From Humulus lupulus (lineage: Eukaryota > Streptophyta > Magnoliopsida > Rosales > Cannabaceae): a stretch of DNA of 64,000 bases. Each line of letters opens with the position of its first letter. Position 1 is the first letter of the stretch. The stretch covers positions 103,751,868 to 103,815,867 of the forward strand of contig NC_084797.1 in NCBI RefSeq assembly GCF_963169125.1, read 5' to 3'. A program made the translations under genes and the position numbers. The notes beneath the pieces were generated by a model. It worked only from the letters and a program-made list of their open reading frames with translations, ran no database searches and was not told where the DNA came from. Shown here piece after piece: positions 23,455-35,535 of this stretch.

Positions 23455-26260
23455 ACGTGCCTTTTCGACTCTTTGGTGCTTTTCGCTCCCTGACCTCCTT
23501 TGGACCCCAACTTCGCTCTCTTAATCGCTCGAGGTATATTTTCTTTCCTTCTCCCTTTTATATATATATTATTTTTTATCGGGTCCAAACTAGCAGCACT
23601 TGGGATGGGGTACATTAGTCTGAGCTTGTAGTGAGTTTGACCATATGCACGCCCCTCCTCTTTGTTTTTTTGTTTTTTTGTTTTTTTTTTATACCCTGTA
23701 GTAGGCCATTTAGGGCGATTGCATCTAGAGGTATTAAGCCTATTCCTTTGTGTTTTGTAGCCTTCCCCTCGTTTATACGTGAGCCCCTTTTTGCTGTTGG
23801 GACGTGGTTTCATGGCCAGTGACGACCCGTCCGACATACCCCCAAGGGCTGAGTTTATTTACCTGTCCTCAGACTCAGAGTCCCTTGAGAGCAACCCTCA
23901 CTAGGACTATGACTCCTTAAGGCAAGCCCGCATCCGCCACCTTGAGTGCATGGCCGAACTTAGGCGTAAAATTTGGGTTGTGGAGAGAGAAATTGACTCG
24001 GTGTCGAGAGGAGATGGGGGACCTTCACCCCTGGGCCTTAGTGACCATATAGCGCGTCTTAGGACGACCCTCTTTGAATTGCAATGGGAGCTAGAATTTA
24101 TGGAGGGACACATTCCGCCAGAACCTCCCACTCCCTCTTTGCCTGATGACAGTCATGGGGCTGCTAGCTCCTCTCCCCGGCCCCTAGTCTCAGTTTATCC
24201 TAACTTAGTGCTCCCGCCATCGCTCCCTCGATGGAAAACTCTTGCTAGGAAGAAGAAATGGAGGGTTAAGTGTTCTGCCTCTTCCTCACATCTTTCTTTT
24301 GATTTTGCAGATATGTCGAAAGCACGTAGACAGGTGTCCGTCCAGGAAAAGGACGACGCCCCCTACTGGCGTCCAGTCTAGTGTCACATGTGTCTCCGAA
24401 CAAATTGAAGCTGATCGTGAAGCACTACTGCGTTGCTCCAGAATACGCCATGCATGCTCCTTAGGAGGCCTGCCGGGCCGACCGCCCTGAGAAGGGTTTT
24501 GTGGCTTTGAGTGAGCAGATTTTGAAGGCAGGTGGCACCATTCCTCTGCACCCGTTTTTCGTGGCGGTTCTCAACTACTTCGATTTGGCCCCTCTTCAAC
24601 TGTCGCCCAACAGTTGGTTGACTTTAAGTTGCCTTTTCATTTGGTTCAAGGGAAACGTCAAACGCGCCCCGACGGCGCAGGAGGTGCATTCCCTATATAA
24701 CCTTATGGGAGTGCACAAGTCCAAGGGCTTCTACTACCTGTAGAAGGCCAACAATGAGCTCCCCTTAATAGAGGGCTCAGTGTCCAACACAGGGCCTTGG
24801 AAACAAGACTTCTTCTGGGTAGAGGGGTCTCTCTTGGTTTGTGAAGGCTTTCACGCCGGCCCTAGTAAGTATCCTGGTCTTCCTCTTTTTCTTATTAGAA
24901 CTTACTGTTTTGCACTCTTGCTTGTACTGACATTGGCGTGGATTTTGCAGGGCAATTTGCTGATCCCTCGGTCATTGGGCCGGAGGCAGAGGCAATTAAC
25001 AACCTTATTACTGTAGACTCTGCCCTGAATAAGGCGGCGGTCCTATTTACTGTGGCGAACCTCAACCGCCACCAGCTGTCCCCGGTCTCTGACCCCAAGT
25101 TCCTGTGGTCAGTTACTGGGTCTATGAAGGCTATGGCTATGCCGGCTGGGCCGTCCCTACACGACGGTGAGGCTAAGGAGGAGATGGAGGATGCCCCCCT
25201 CGAATGTGGGGGATCTCATCAGCGCCCCCTGTCCCCAGGGGAATGCCCTCCCTATGGCTCCCATGACCAGGACATGGCCTTTCAATCTCTGGACCCGCAG
25301 GCCGCAGCGGGATGTTACGCTCCCCCTGGCCTTGATGGCTGTGACACCTTCCCTCAGGTCCCTCATGATATTGGCTTACCGGATGCTGATTTCATCGACC
25401 TCACAGAGCCCCCTTCTAATGTACCAGGGTCTCAATTTTTCTCCTTCCCTGCGCCTCCTCCTGCTTCGGCGAGCGGGTCGTCCGTTCCTGTCCAACAAGA
25501 TGCTCTTAGCGACGAGGCGGAGCCTTGGGTGACTAGGATGGTCTCATCTTATGCGCAGCGTTTCATTCAGATTGCCTCAGACCTCCCTATCTCCGACTGG
25601 AGAGGTCTAGGGAATGTGACCCAACTAAACCTTGGGGAAACCCTAAGGCGTGCCGCGACCTGGGTGAGGTCTTGCACCTTGCATCGATTAGTATTATGTA
25701 TTGATGTACATGTGTTTTTCTTTTTGTTACTTATTGCTGACGCCATTGACTTTCTTGTGCAGATCTACATCGTGTCCCTTCGGCATGCTGACACGTCCGG
25801 CGTCCTCTCCGCATCTACTGCTGAGAGGGACTGCCTCACGGCCCGGGTCCAGGAGCTCAAAAATGAGCTTACCGAAACCAAGGTCCAGTTGTCAAAGGCC
25901 CGGACTAAGTCTGCCAACTTGTTCTCGAAGAGGGAGAAGACGAAGGCCAAGATCAAGGAACTAAAGGGCAAGGCTAGACGCTTGGAGCGCAAGCTCCAGG
26001 GGGCCAAGGCCGCTGCGGCTGCGTCACAAGAGAGGGTTACTCAACTGGAGACCGAAGTTGAGGCCCTTAGGGCCGAACTACAGTCGACTCAGGAGAAGAA
26101 CGCTTCCTTGGAGGCGGAGAGGATCACCACCGAGCACAGGTCTATAGATCGTGCTCTTTACAATGTGTGGAGGCAAGATCCCAAATTCGACTTCTCCTCT
26201 TTTGGTGAACAGGCCGTTGCCCGAGCGGCCTGGTGGAGCGCCCACTGTAGGAGGCCTTGA
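23455..26260 (+). pseudogene. Antisense extra gene of Tat element G: Transposase_28-like domain plus coiled coil, intron-containing
   Basis: Plus strand, opposite to gag-pol. Predicted ATG at 23812. The N-terminal exon encodes an acidic Ser/Asp-rich start and a helical segment (23950-24200). A domain at 24501-24743 and onward ('IPLHPFFVAVLNYFDLAP', 'GFYYL', later 'FFWVEG') looks like the 'putative gypsy type transposon' (Transposase_28) family. A proline-rich linker follows (about 25160-25520), then a long coiled coil (25790-26130) and a conserved tail ('ALYNVWRQDPKFDF'). Likely introns: 23533-23760, about 24264-24310, 24865-24950 and 25664-25762; the last is a multiple of three and phase 0. 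TAG stops at 23902, about 24456 and 24741 suggest pseudogenisation. Function is unknown. Exon limits are my prediction; the span 24938-26260 reads open for 440 codons. Confidence 0.65.
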
Positions 26261-26840
26261 AATAGTCTTGCTCCTTTTTTGTTTTCTTTTTACTTTGTAA
26301 TATCATTATCCGTGCTACTTTTCTTTTGGTAACTCTTGTAATATTTCAAGAACTCTTCTTTTTTTTTTTAATATATAAATACATATGTTCTGTCTATTTC
26401 TTGTTCTATTGCATTTGAGGCCCTTTTAAGCCTGTATGATGGGGTGTGGTTGGTTCCCCTTTTTTTTATCTATTAGGCTGGAGGTCCTTTGGAGCCCATG
26501 CGAGAGGGTTCACTGGGACCTCTTTTGGTGCCTCTTGGTTGCTTCTATAAGGATATTTTGACCCCTTGGGTCTTAGTTATCCTTTTATGTTTTTCTTGCG
26601 CGCGCTTATTATTTCTTTGCGAGAAGCGTCCTTCTCGTCGTTATTCATAGTACTATTTTTGCAAGGGTCTCCTTTGGGACCCTTTTTGGCTAGGCGGCTT
26701 GGTGGCCGCTCTAGACTCATTATTATTGTCGTCACCATACATTTTTTGTAAGTCCCTATGGCCTCCCTTGGTGTTCATAAGGGTAGCTAATCCTTGCGAT
26801 CCCAAGGGATACCTTGTAAGGACTTCGTTTAAGGCCCTAG
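26261..26840. other. Spacer after the antisense gene
   Basis: T-rich sequence with no supported gene (the 61-codon open stretch at 26566-26751 is not credible). Probable 3' end region of the antisense transcript, with AATATATAAATA-like A/T motifs around 26365-26385. Confidence 0.35.
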
Positions 26841-27065
26841 TATAGGGGGTCCCTTTGGTTTTGGGTCACTTCCTCTTGATAGAGGGCCCTTTTTAAGATA
26901 CTCTTGGTAGAGGGTCCTCTTTTTTTTTTTTAGGGGCCTCCTTTTTAGGAGGGCTAGGGGTCCTCTTGGTAGAAGGTCCCTTTTAGGGGCCTCATTTTTA
27001 GGAGGGCAAGGGGTCCCTTTTTAGGATCCTTCGTTATAGGGCCCTTTTTAGGTTCCCTTTGCTAG
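26841..27065 (-). repeat. Degenerate tandem repeats downstream of pol in element G
   Basis: Recurring blocks such as TAGGGGTCCTCTTGGTAGA, AGGTCCCTTTTAGGGGCCTC and TTTTTAGGAGGG, in roughly 50-60 bp units with expansions and deletions. A related array lies at the same position in D (45030-45330). Tandem repeats in this 3' region are a known property of Tat/Ogre-type elements. Confidence 0.7.
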
Positions 27066-27391
27066 CCGCCTGCTGTCGCCTCCTATCCTGCCCCCCAAGT
27101 GTCTGGTGAAATTTTTTTCGGCAGGCGCTTTGGCTGATGCCCACGTAGCGAAGGAAAATAATACATGAGGTTGTGAACAGTTTTACCCATAACATGCAGT
27201 TCCATTCATCACATTCATAATAAACAGTCTCATACAAATAGTTGCAACGGTACATATGAGGTTTTCATATAAAACAAAAATAAAAAGACTCACACCTACT
27301 TAGGAGGCTATCTAAGTAACCTCTTTGGTTCCTTCCTATCATATCAAGGCAGCGTGCCACACTTGTTCTTTTACCATCGAACATGGGCGCC

Positions 27392-30300
27392 TTACTGGTA
27401 GTACTTCCTCAGGTGCTCTGCGTTCCATGCTCGGGGTATGATGGTGTCGTCCATGCGAGCCAGCTTGTAAGTGTTCGGGGGGATGCACTGAGCAAACTGG
27501 TAGGGCCCCTCCCAATTCGCCCCCAGCACTCCTGCGCCTGGGTCTCGTGTGTTTGGGAGTGCCTTCCTTAGCACCAGGTCACCAACTCTGAAAGTTCTCT
27601 CTCGCACCCTCGAATTGTAGTACCTTGCGGCACGCTGCTGGTACACCGCCACCCTCATTTGTGCTTTTTCTCTCTTCTCCTCAAGCATGTCTAAGCTTTC
27701 GGCCAGGGCTACGCGGTTGGCTTCGTCTCCATATGCCTGTACCCTGTGGGACTTGACTCGCATCTCGACTGGGAGCACGGCCTCGCACCCATAGGCCAAG
27801 GAGAATGGGGACTCCCCAGTAGTCGTGCGTGGGGTGGTTCTGTAAGCCCACAGCACATTTGGTACCTCATCTACCCAGGCTCCCTTCATCTTTTCTAGCT
27901 TTGTCTTCAGGTTCTTCTTAAGGACCTTGTTTATGGCCTCCACTTGTCCATTGGCTTGGGGATGCACAACCGCGGAGAAACTCCTCCTTATGCCCCTTTC
28001 CCTACAATATTCATCGAAAGCTCCTCCCTCGAACTGGGTACCATTGTCAGAAATAATCTTGTAGGGTACTCCATATCTACAAACAATGAACTTGTTGACG
28101 AAAGAGGTGATGTGCTTGGCGGTTATCTTCATAAGGGGTTCTGCTTCTACCCACTTAGTGAAATAATCCACTGCCACCACCGCGTACTTCGCTCCACCCC
28201 TGCCTGTGGGAAGAGCGCCGATTAAGTCTATCCCCCAGATAGTGAAGGGCCAGGGGCTGATCATGCTGGTCAGTTCGCTTGGGGGTTTCCGAGGGTCGTT
28301 GGCGTGCCTCTGGCATTTGTCGCATTTCGTGGCAAAGTCATGCGCATCTTTCTCCATGGAAGGCCAGTAGTATCCTTGTCTCATGGCCTTCCTAGCCGTG
28401 GAGGCTCCGCTCTCGTGGTTGCCGCACTCTCCCTCATGTATCTCCTGTAACACTTTCAACGCCTCCTCCTCTTCTACACACCGCAGGAGTGGCATTGAGA
28501 ATCCTCTTTTGTAAAGGACTCCATCTACCAGAGTGTATCTTGCGGCCTTGTACACCAACCTCCGGGACTCATTTTTATCCGCAAGCAGGGTTCCTTCTTC
28601 TAGGTACCTCTTGATTGGCTCGGTCCATGATTCCCTCGGGACACTAATCATGTGCACGTCAGCGCCTTCGATGCTGGGCTTTGTTAAGTACTCCACGGGT
28701 ATTAATTCCAAGACATCACCATCCTTGGTAGATGCCAACTTCGCGAGTGCATCGGCATGGGTGTTCTTTTCTCTAGGGACTTGCTCTATAGTATATGCCA
28801 CCAACCGTCCCAGATAGCCCTTCACCTTCTCCAAGTAGGCTGCCATCTTGGGTCCCCTCGCCTGGTACGCCCCCTTTACTTGGCATACTACCAATTGAGA
28901 GTCGCTGAAGATTTGAAGGCGCGTCACTCTCAGTTCCTGGGCTAAACGCAGGCCAGCTAAGACCGCCTCGTACTCTGCTTCATTATTGGAGGCCTCAAAC
29001 CCAAATCGGATTGCGCAATACATTTTATGTCCCTCGGGCCCAGTCATCATGATGCCCGCTCCTGATCCTCCTTCATTTGACGCCCCATCAACGTGCAAAC
29101 TCCACTCCTCTAAACCTCCTAGCTCCTCCTCCATAACAGGCTGCTCTCCTTCTTCATTCCTTCCTTCATTCGGCTGATGGGTGAGCTCTACTATAAAATC
29201 TGCCAGCACCTGTCCATTGATGGAAGCCCTTGGAGTGTATACAATATCAAACTAACTTAGCTCAATCGACCATTTCATTAGTCTCCCTGAAGTCTCAGGC
29301 TTATGTAAGACCTGTCTCAAAGGACTATCTGTTTGGACTTCAATTGTATGTGCATGGAAGTAAGGCCTCAACTTCCTCGAAGCCACCACTAGCGCATAGG
29401 CCAGTTTTTCGATCTCTGGATACCGGTTTTCCGCATCCACCAAACGCTTGCTGATATAGTATACGGGTTGTTGCTACTTCTTCTCTCCCTTAACCAGGGC
29501 TGCGCTGATGGCATGCTCAGACACTGCCAAGTACAGGTGCAGCTTCTCGCCCTTCTCTGGCTTTGCCAACAGGGGTGGCTTCCCCAGGTGCTCTTTCAGC
29601 TTGACAAATGCTTCCTCACATCTTTCATCCCAAGCGAACTTTTTGCTCCCTTTGAGGATGTCAAAGAATGGGAGGCACTTGTCAGTGGACCTTGAGATAA
29701 ACCTATTAAGGGCTGCCACCCTTCCCGTTAGGCACTGCACCTCCTTCTTATTCTTTGGCGGGCTCATCTCTATGAGTGCTTTTATCTTGTCAGGATTGGC
29801 CTCGATGCCTCTGGAATTGACCATGAAGCCCAAGAATTTTCCTGAGGATACCCCGAAGGTGCACTTGACTGGGTTCAACTTCATCCGGTATTTCCTGAGC
29901 GTGTCAAACATCTCACCAAGGTCTCTGTTGAGCTCCGTTGCTTCTTTGGTCTTCACTAACATGTCATCCACATACACCTCTATATTTCTTCCTATCTGAT
30001 TGGCGAACATTTTATTCACCAGCCTTTGATAGGTGGCTCCCGCGTTTTTGGGCCCGAAGGGCATCACCTTGTAACAGTATAGCCCTTTGTTTGTAATGAA
30101 TGACGTGTGCTCTTCATCTGCCGGGTTCATTGGGATTTGGATGTATCCTGAGTAGGCATCCATAAAACTTAGTAACTCATGTCCTACTGTCGCATCTACT
30201 AGCTGATCTATCCTGGGAAGTGGGAAGCTGTCCTTAGGACAAGCTTTATTCAAGTTCGTGAAATCGACGCAAGTTCTCCACTTCCCATTTGGCTTCGGCA

Positions 30301-33241
30301 CGAGTACTGGGTTCGATACCCACACAGGGTAGAAAGACTCACGAATGAACCCGTTGGCCTTCAACTTGTCAACCTCCTCCTTTAATGCTGCGTATCTTGT
30401 TGGGTCTTGTGCCCGCCTCTTTTGCCGGACGGGCCTTGCTTCTGGGGAGATGTTCAGGTGGTGGCACATCACACTGGGGTCTATGCCCACCATGTCCTCA
30501 TGACTCCATGCAAACACGTCTAGCTTATTTTTCAAAAATTTCATCAACTCCTTCATGTCACCTTGCAGGCTTCTCCCTATCTTCAATTTCCTTGGGGGTT
30601 CCTCCGTCACCGTAACCTCCTCTACTTCTTCTACTGGTTCTGCTCTTGACTCATCCACGACCCGAGGGTCCAGCTCCTGCGGACCCCTCGTGGGCATACA
30701 TAGCGCCTCATGTACCACCATGGCCATTGGCTCACGCGGTTTTGCAGGCGTGCGGAGTGAGGTGTTGTAACACTCCCTCGCCTCCTTCTGTTCTCCCTTC
30801 ATACTTGCGACCCCTCCTGGAGTTGGGACCTTGACAACCAAGTGATATATTGAAGTTATGGCTTTCAATTCTCTTAGGGAGGGTCTCCCCAATACCGCAT
30901 TGAAAGCTGATGCACAATTTACTACAACAAAGTTAGACATGATTGTAGTCTGCCGGGGTTGCTCCCCCATGGTAAGTGTCAATTCGATCATTCCAAGGGG
31001 TTACACTGAGTCCCCTGTGAATCCGTATAGGGACGACTGGCAGGGCTTCAGGTGACGAATGCCCAGTCCCATATTTTCCAAAGCAGGGCGATATAGGATG
31101 TCCACCGAGCTCCCGTTGTCCACTAGGACTCGATGCACACACATATTTGCCAATTGAACTGTCAACACAACCGAATCATTGTGAGGAAAGTGTACCCCCC
31201 GTGCGTCCTCCTCAGTGAACGTTATCGAGTTGCTTTCCCACTTGAAACTCTTCGGGGGTCGTTGTTCTAAACTCATGACGCAGGGAGGCGGACTTCGCCG
31301 AGCCTCTCTTGCATATCTATCTCGCCCCTTCCTAGAGTCTCCCCCAAATCCTGGACCTCCAAAAATGGTTCGGACCTCCCCCTGTATTTCTGGGGCTCGC
31401 TCTTGTGCCTGGGGTGTTGTGGGCTTGCCCTCTGGCCTTTGCCTTTCTCTCCTGACATAGCGGCCCAAGTGCCCCCGGCGGATAAGCTCCTCAATTTCCT
31501 CCTTCAGATGGATTCACTCTGCCGTGGTGTGTCCGATGTCCTTGTGGTATTGGCAGTATCTACTGGGGTCCCTTTTGGACCGATCCTTTCTCATTGGTGG
31601 GGGCTTTTTGAAGAGCACCCGATCTTCATTGGTGATGTAAATATGCTCCCTGGTATCCGTTAGGTTCGTATAGTAAGTATAAGTTGTTTTCCTATGATCA
31701 CCCCCTCGTTTGGTTTTCTTCTGCTGGTCATCTCTTGGCCCATCGTACGTTCTTTTCTTCTTCGCTACATTCGATCCGTCGTTAGTTGGGGGCTTCGCGT
31801 GGGGCTCCTCCTTCCCCGCCTTTAGGTTTGCGTGGCCATCCTCCACACGGATGTACTTCTGCGCTCTCTCATAGAAGTCATCTAAGTCGGTGACTTCCCT
31901 CTTCAACATGTTGTCCCATAACTTGCTTCCTGGGAGCACTCCAGCGGTAATGGCCATTTTTAACTCTCGGCACGTTAGGCTTCCAACTTTTGCGGCCTCC
32001 ATATTGAACCGATGAATGTAGCTCTTCAGGCTTTCATTCTCCCCTTGCTTCACGTTAGCCAGGCTGGTACCAGGCATCGTGTAGTCCTGCACGACATGGT
32101 GCTGCTGGAGGAATTCGTCAGAAAATTGCTGCCAGGACCTGATGGACCCTGGCCTTAGTCTTTTGAACCATTTGTAGGCGGGTCCTTTCAGAGTAACAGC
32201 GAAGCAATGACACCTGGCACCACTTCCGATCCCCCTTAGTTTTATCAGATCATTAAACGCATCCAGGTGGTATTTCGGATCAGTGTTCCCTTCGTAAGGG
32301 GTCATATTGGGCTCCTTAAAATTGGCAGGGAGTCGGATTGCCTGAATTACTCACACAAAGGGTGACTCATGGTCGAATTCCTCCTCAAAGGCCTGGCCGC
32401 TTGACGCGGTGACGATCTTGCTCCGCAAGCTCCTCATCTCCGTGTCTAGGTCCTGCCTCCTCTTGCTGAGAGTGTCCCTCAAAGCGGACGGGCTAAGATC
32501 CACCTTTCCCTTGCCTTCTCGAGGCGCTACAGGGGGCGTGGTCCCTTTTCCTGCCCTCTTCTTATTGAGCTCCTCCCGCAAGTCTGAGGGTGCTCTTTTG
32601 GAGGTAACCTCATCCTCATGGCGAGGGGCAGCGTTGGTCCTCGGCGCTGGCTTCGGGGCCTGCTTAGGCGGTTCGGGGTGATCACGTTGCTTCGCGCGGG
32701 GGGTGTTACTAGTTGAATGTCGGGTTTTCCCATCATCTACCGGTACAGTGGTCTCCACCCCATCCTTGCCCTTCTCCTTCCTCTTAGGCAAGGTTACGCT
32801 GGACTTACCCTGCAGCAGGCCGTTAAGGACCTCTTGCATGTTTGCCAAGGTGGTTTCTAATCTTTGGTTCTTACGGTGGAGCTCACGTATCTCCTCTTCG
32901 TAAAACAGGGATTTTGAACTCGAGCTCACGGAGTGGACCTGGGGGTGCTTGTCATGCCTACGGGCAGAAGGGCCCGGGTCTTGCCGGCCGCTGTTCGGTG
33001 CCTGCGACGGTTTTGGAGGAGGGAACTCATCAGCGTTCACCTGTGGTGCTCTTGGAGGACTTCCTCCAGGTGGAGCGGCTGGCGATGAGGCCACCCTATC
33101 ACCTCCGTGAACCTCAGGGTCTTTCGGGGGCTCCACATCTCTAGGTGGAGGAGCGTCCTTCATGGAGGCCTTCAGCTGGACTCCATTCAGGTGAACCTCT
33201 ACCTCCCGCGTCTCCCTCAGTCGCTTCGAGCGTCTTGGCAT
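27392..33241 (-). pseudogene. Gag-Pro-Pol polyprotein of element G (single frame, five stop codons)
   Basis: Chosen start is ATG at 33241 (minus), because the open frame upstream runs through the primer-binding site. The frame is 1950 codons to the stop at 27392, with no frameshift. Order: charged N-terminal Gag with a coiled coil; capsid-like domain (about 32305-31850, 'YKWF', 'LRPGSIRSWQQF'); zinc-knuckle-like Cys/His block (about 31560-31520); protease with Asp-Asn-Gly-Ser-Ser (Asp 31118-31120); RT with domain A Asp (30158-30160) and Tyr-Val-Asp-Asp (29963-29968); RNase H (about 29120-28700); integrase with H2C2, Asp 28226-28228, Asp 28046-28048 and Glu 27938-27940 (35 residues between the last two) and a C-terminal domain. 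Stops: TGA 32351, TGA 31514 (at the knuckle's last Cys), TAA 31001, TAG 29474, TAG 29252. Otherwise catalytic residues are all present. Confidence 0.93.
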
Positions 33242-33288
33242 CTTCTTCTTGCCAGAAACAATGGTGGAATAGTAGCTTGAAACTAACG

Positions 33289-33306
33289 TTCCCACATACG
33301 GCGCCA
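33289..33306 (-). other. Primer-binding site of element G
   Basis: TGGCGCCGTATGTGGGAA on the minus strand, three bases after the 5' LTR. It resembles the tRNA-primed TGGCGCCG... sites common in Tat/Athila elements. D has the same site with C in place of A at one position (48295-48312). Confidence 0.8.
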
Positions 33307-33309
33307 AAC

Positions 33310-34758
33310 TGTTGACGGTGAGAACTCGTCAACTAAGTTGAGTTGGTAAAATTCTCAAATCAAGATCACTAATCGAAAAGCTGTAAAAATTTGAACAATA
33401 ACTCAAGAACAATGATAGAACAATAATGGAGAATTCAGTCTTTCATTCACACTTAAGACTCTGCTACAGTAAAATTTCCAACCCCCTTTCAGGTGGTCTT
33501 AGAGTTCATTTTATAGTAGGCTCCAATGGCCTTAGGTACATAGTGGTCCAGGGGACCAAGTGGTACATATGTACTGTGTCAGGGGAGTGGCTTCAGAGGT
33601 TGTGGTCGTACATCCCGTACAGGAGCAGGTGTCAGGAGGATGTCTCCACTACTTGTCTGTACCCATGTCTGATGCGTGGTGGCAGGCGTAGTGGTGCAGG
33701 TGGTAGTGGTGTCGACTCTGACTCCTGGCCATAGACGTACGGGCCATAACTCCTATCCTTGCATACCCACTCCTGGCGTTCCCACTACTTGTCTGGTAGG
33801 GGTACCATATCCGTACTATGACTTCTTTAGGTTTGTAGGTACATTCCATATTCATGCGTGTACCTTGACCTCTGTGAGTATTCTCACCTCCAAGGCCATG
33901 GGCACGGGACCATGGGTCCTAGGCCATGGGGCGAGGCCATGGGGCGAGGCCATGGGGCCGAGGCCATGGGGCGTGGCCATGGGGCGTGGCCATGGGGCCG
34001 AGGCCATGGGCGAGGCCATGGGGCCGAGTGCATGGGCGAGGCCATGGGGTGTGGCCATGGTTCGAGGCCATGGGCGAGGCCATGGGGCCGAGTGCATGGG
34101 CGAGGCCATGGGGCGAGGCCGTGGGACCGAGTGCATGGGCAAGGCCATGGGGCGAGGCCGTGGCGCCAAGTGCATGGGCGAGGCCCTGGGGTGTGGCCAT
34201 GGTTCGAGGCCATGGGCGAGGCCATGGGGCGAGGCCATGGGGCCGAGTGCATGGGCGAGGCCATGGGGCGAGGCCGTGAGACCGAGTGCATGGGCGAGGC
34301 CATGGGGCGAGGCCGTGGGGCCAAGTGCATGGGCGAGGCCATGGGGCGAGGCCGTGGGGCCAAGTGCAATGGCGAGGCCATGGGGCGAGGCCGTGGGGCC
34401 GAGTGCATGGGCGAGGCCATGGGGCGAGGCCGTGGGGCCGAGTGCATGGGCGAGGCCATGGGGCGAGGCCGTGGGGCCGAGTGCATGGGCGAGGCCATGG
34501 GGCGAGGCCGTGGGGCCGAGTGCATGGGCGAGGCCATGGGGCGAGGACGTGGGGCCGAGTGCATGGGCGAGATGGGCCTCGTGAGGGTATTGAGCCTTGG
34601 CACCTATGCCTTGCCAACGTGGGCCACTTGGCATCGACTCCACTAGAAACGAACCCAGACTCGTGTTGTGATGGCGCGATGGCTTCCCGAGACAACGGTG
34701 GCCTAAGGGCCTTGCCTCGGCCTCATACTTTCTCTTGATGAGATTATGAGCATCAACA
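33310..34758 (-). repeat. 5' LTR of element G
   Basis: 1449 bp, nearly identical to 21923-23152 outside the minisatellite. The terminal hairpin lies at 33311-33333. The minus-strand ORF-like stretch 33852-34877 crosses the LTR edge into host DNA and is a minisatellite artefact. Confidence 0.92.
33896..34575 (-). repeat. GC-rich minisatellite (39-bp unit) in the 5' LTR of G
   Basis: The same 39-bp unit as at 22508-22975 but with a longer array, including six or more nearly identical units at 34250-34570 and more divergent GTGTGGCCATGGTTCGAGG variants at 34040-34215. The length difference from the partner LTR shows the array changed after insertion. Confidence 0.93.
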
Positions 34759-34763
34759 AATAG

Positions 34764-35060
34764 CTCCAAGAAGTTACCTAGCTCTGAGTAGCTTCTTATA
34801 ACCAAAAGGTTGCCAAGTACTTCATTTCTGAAGTGAAGGATAGAAAGTTTGAGGTTGGAGACTTGGTGTTGCAACAAGTTTTCCTAGCAACCTGAGATCC
34901 AAGTGTTGGAGTGTTGGGCCCAAATAGGGAAGGCCTTACCAAGTTAAGAGCACCATATATCCCGGGACATACATATTGGCTTGACTATATGGGTAGTTGA
35001 TCCCTCACACCTGGAATGTCGAGTACCTTCACCGGTATTACCAGTAATTCAAGCAACTAC
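34764..35060 (+). pseudogene. Integrase C-terminal domain remnant of host element A2
   Basis: Continues the frame broken at 21922. It carries the 'FEVGDLVL' block, a stop, then the 'VGVLGPN' block, in the order seen at 27600-27400 of the intact copy. Several stops. This shows that element G inserted into an integrase gene. Confidence 0.75.
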
Positions 35061-35287
35061 GTCTTTTCATTTATTACTAATCATATGTAGCCTACTAGAA
35101 AATAATGAAAATCGTGTGCATAAAACATGATCGATGAAAATAAGAAAATATGATTTTATTTAAATTTTACTACTCGAGGATGTACTCTCTCGCAGATCTC
35201 GAAAAGTGAACGCAGACCTCAGTCTTCGATCACTTGGGGGCCATAACCAAGAAGTTATGTCATTCTACGAGAATAGCTGCTCACGAA

Positions 35288-35535
35288 GTAAGACCTAGGG
35301 AACCCAATAAGAGGAACCTATGTGGGTACCTTAGAGTAAACCTAGTGTCACAAAGCTTGCGAGAGTTCCAACGAATAGTAAGACCTAGGGAACTCAATAA
35401 GAAGAACCTATACAGGTACCTTAGAGTAAACCTAGTGTCAAAATGCTTACGACAAGCGACAGGCCTAAAGATCTCATCAAAAGGAACCTAAACGAGGTAC
35501 CTTAGAGTCATTCTAGCACCATAAAGTCTAAAGTC
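35288..35535 (+). repeat. Tandem repeat, 3 units of about 80-90 bp, 3' region of A2
   Basis: Unit 1 (35288-35377) and unit 2 (35378 to about 35456) share GTAAGACCTAGGGAAC, AGGAACCTAT-like and GGTACCTTAGAGTAAACC blocks in the same order. Unit 3 (about 35457-35535) is more diverged. Confidence 0.85.

Larger units (their letters stand above)
21923..34758 (-). mobile_element. Tat-type (Retand/Ogre-like) Ty3/gypsy retrotransposon G, near-complete, reverse orientation
   Basis: A 12,836-bp element with LTRs at 21923-23152 and 33310-34758 and a perfect 5-bp target duplication AATAG (21918-21922 and 34759-34763). Read on the minus strand the order is 5' LTR, primer-binding site, gag, protease, RT, RNase H, integrase (one frame, 33241-27392), a repeat-rich spacer, then an antisense gene (plus strand, 23.2-26.3 kb), polypurine tract and 3' LTR. 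An extra antisense ORF between pol and the 3' LTR is known for Tat-lineage elements. Five in-frame stops and no frameshift make it recently dead or nearly so. Confidence 0.93.

Noticed and set aside
24938..26260. A single 440-codon intronless gene
   Set aside because: The frame reads through a likely 99-bp phase-0 intron and starts inside an upstream intron; treated as the 3' part of the antisense gene.
33676..34877. ORFs of 150-341 codons on both strands
   Set aside because: Same minisatellite artefact; one runs past the LTR edge into unrelated host sequence.
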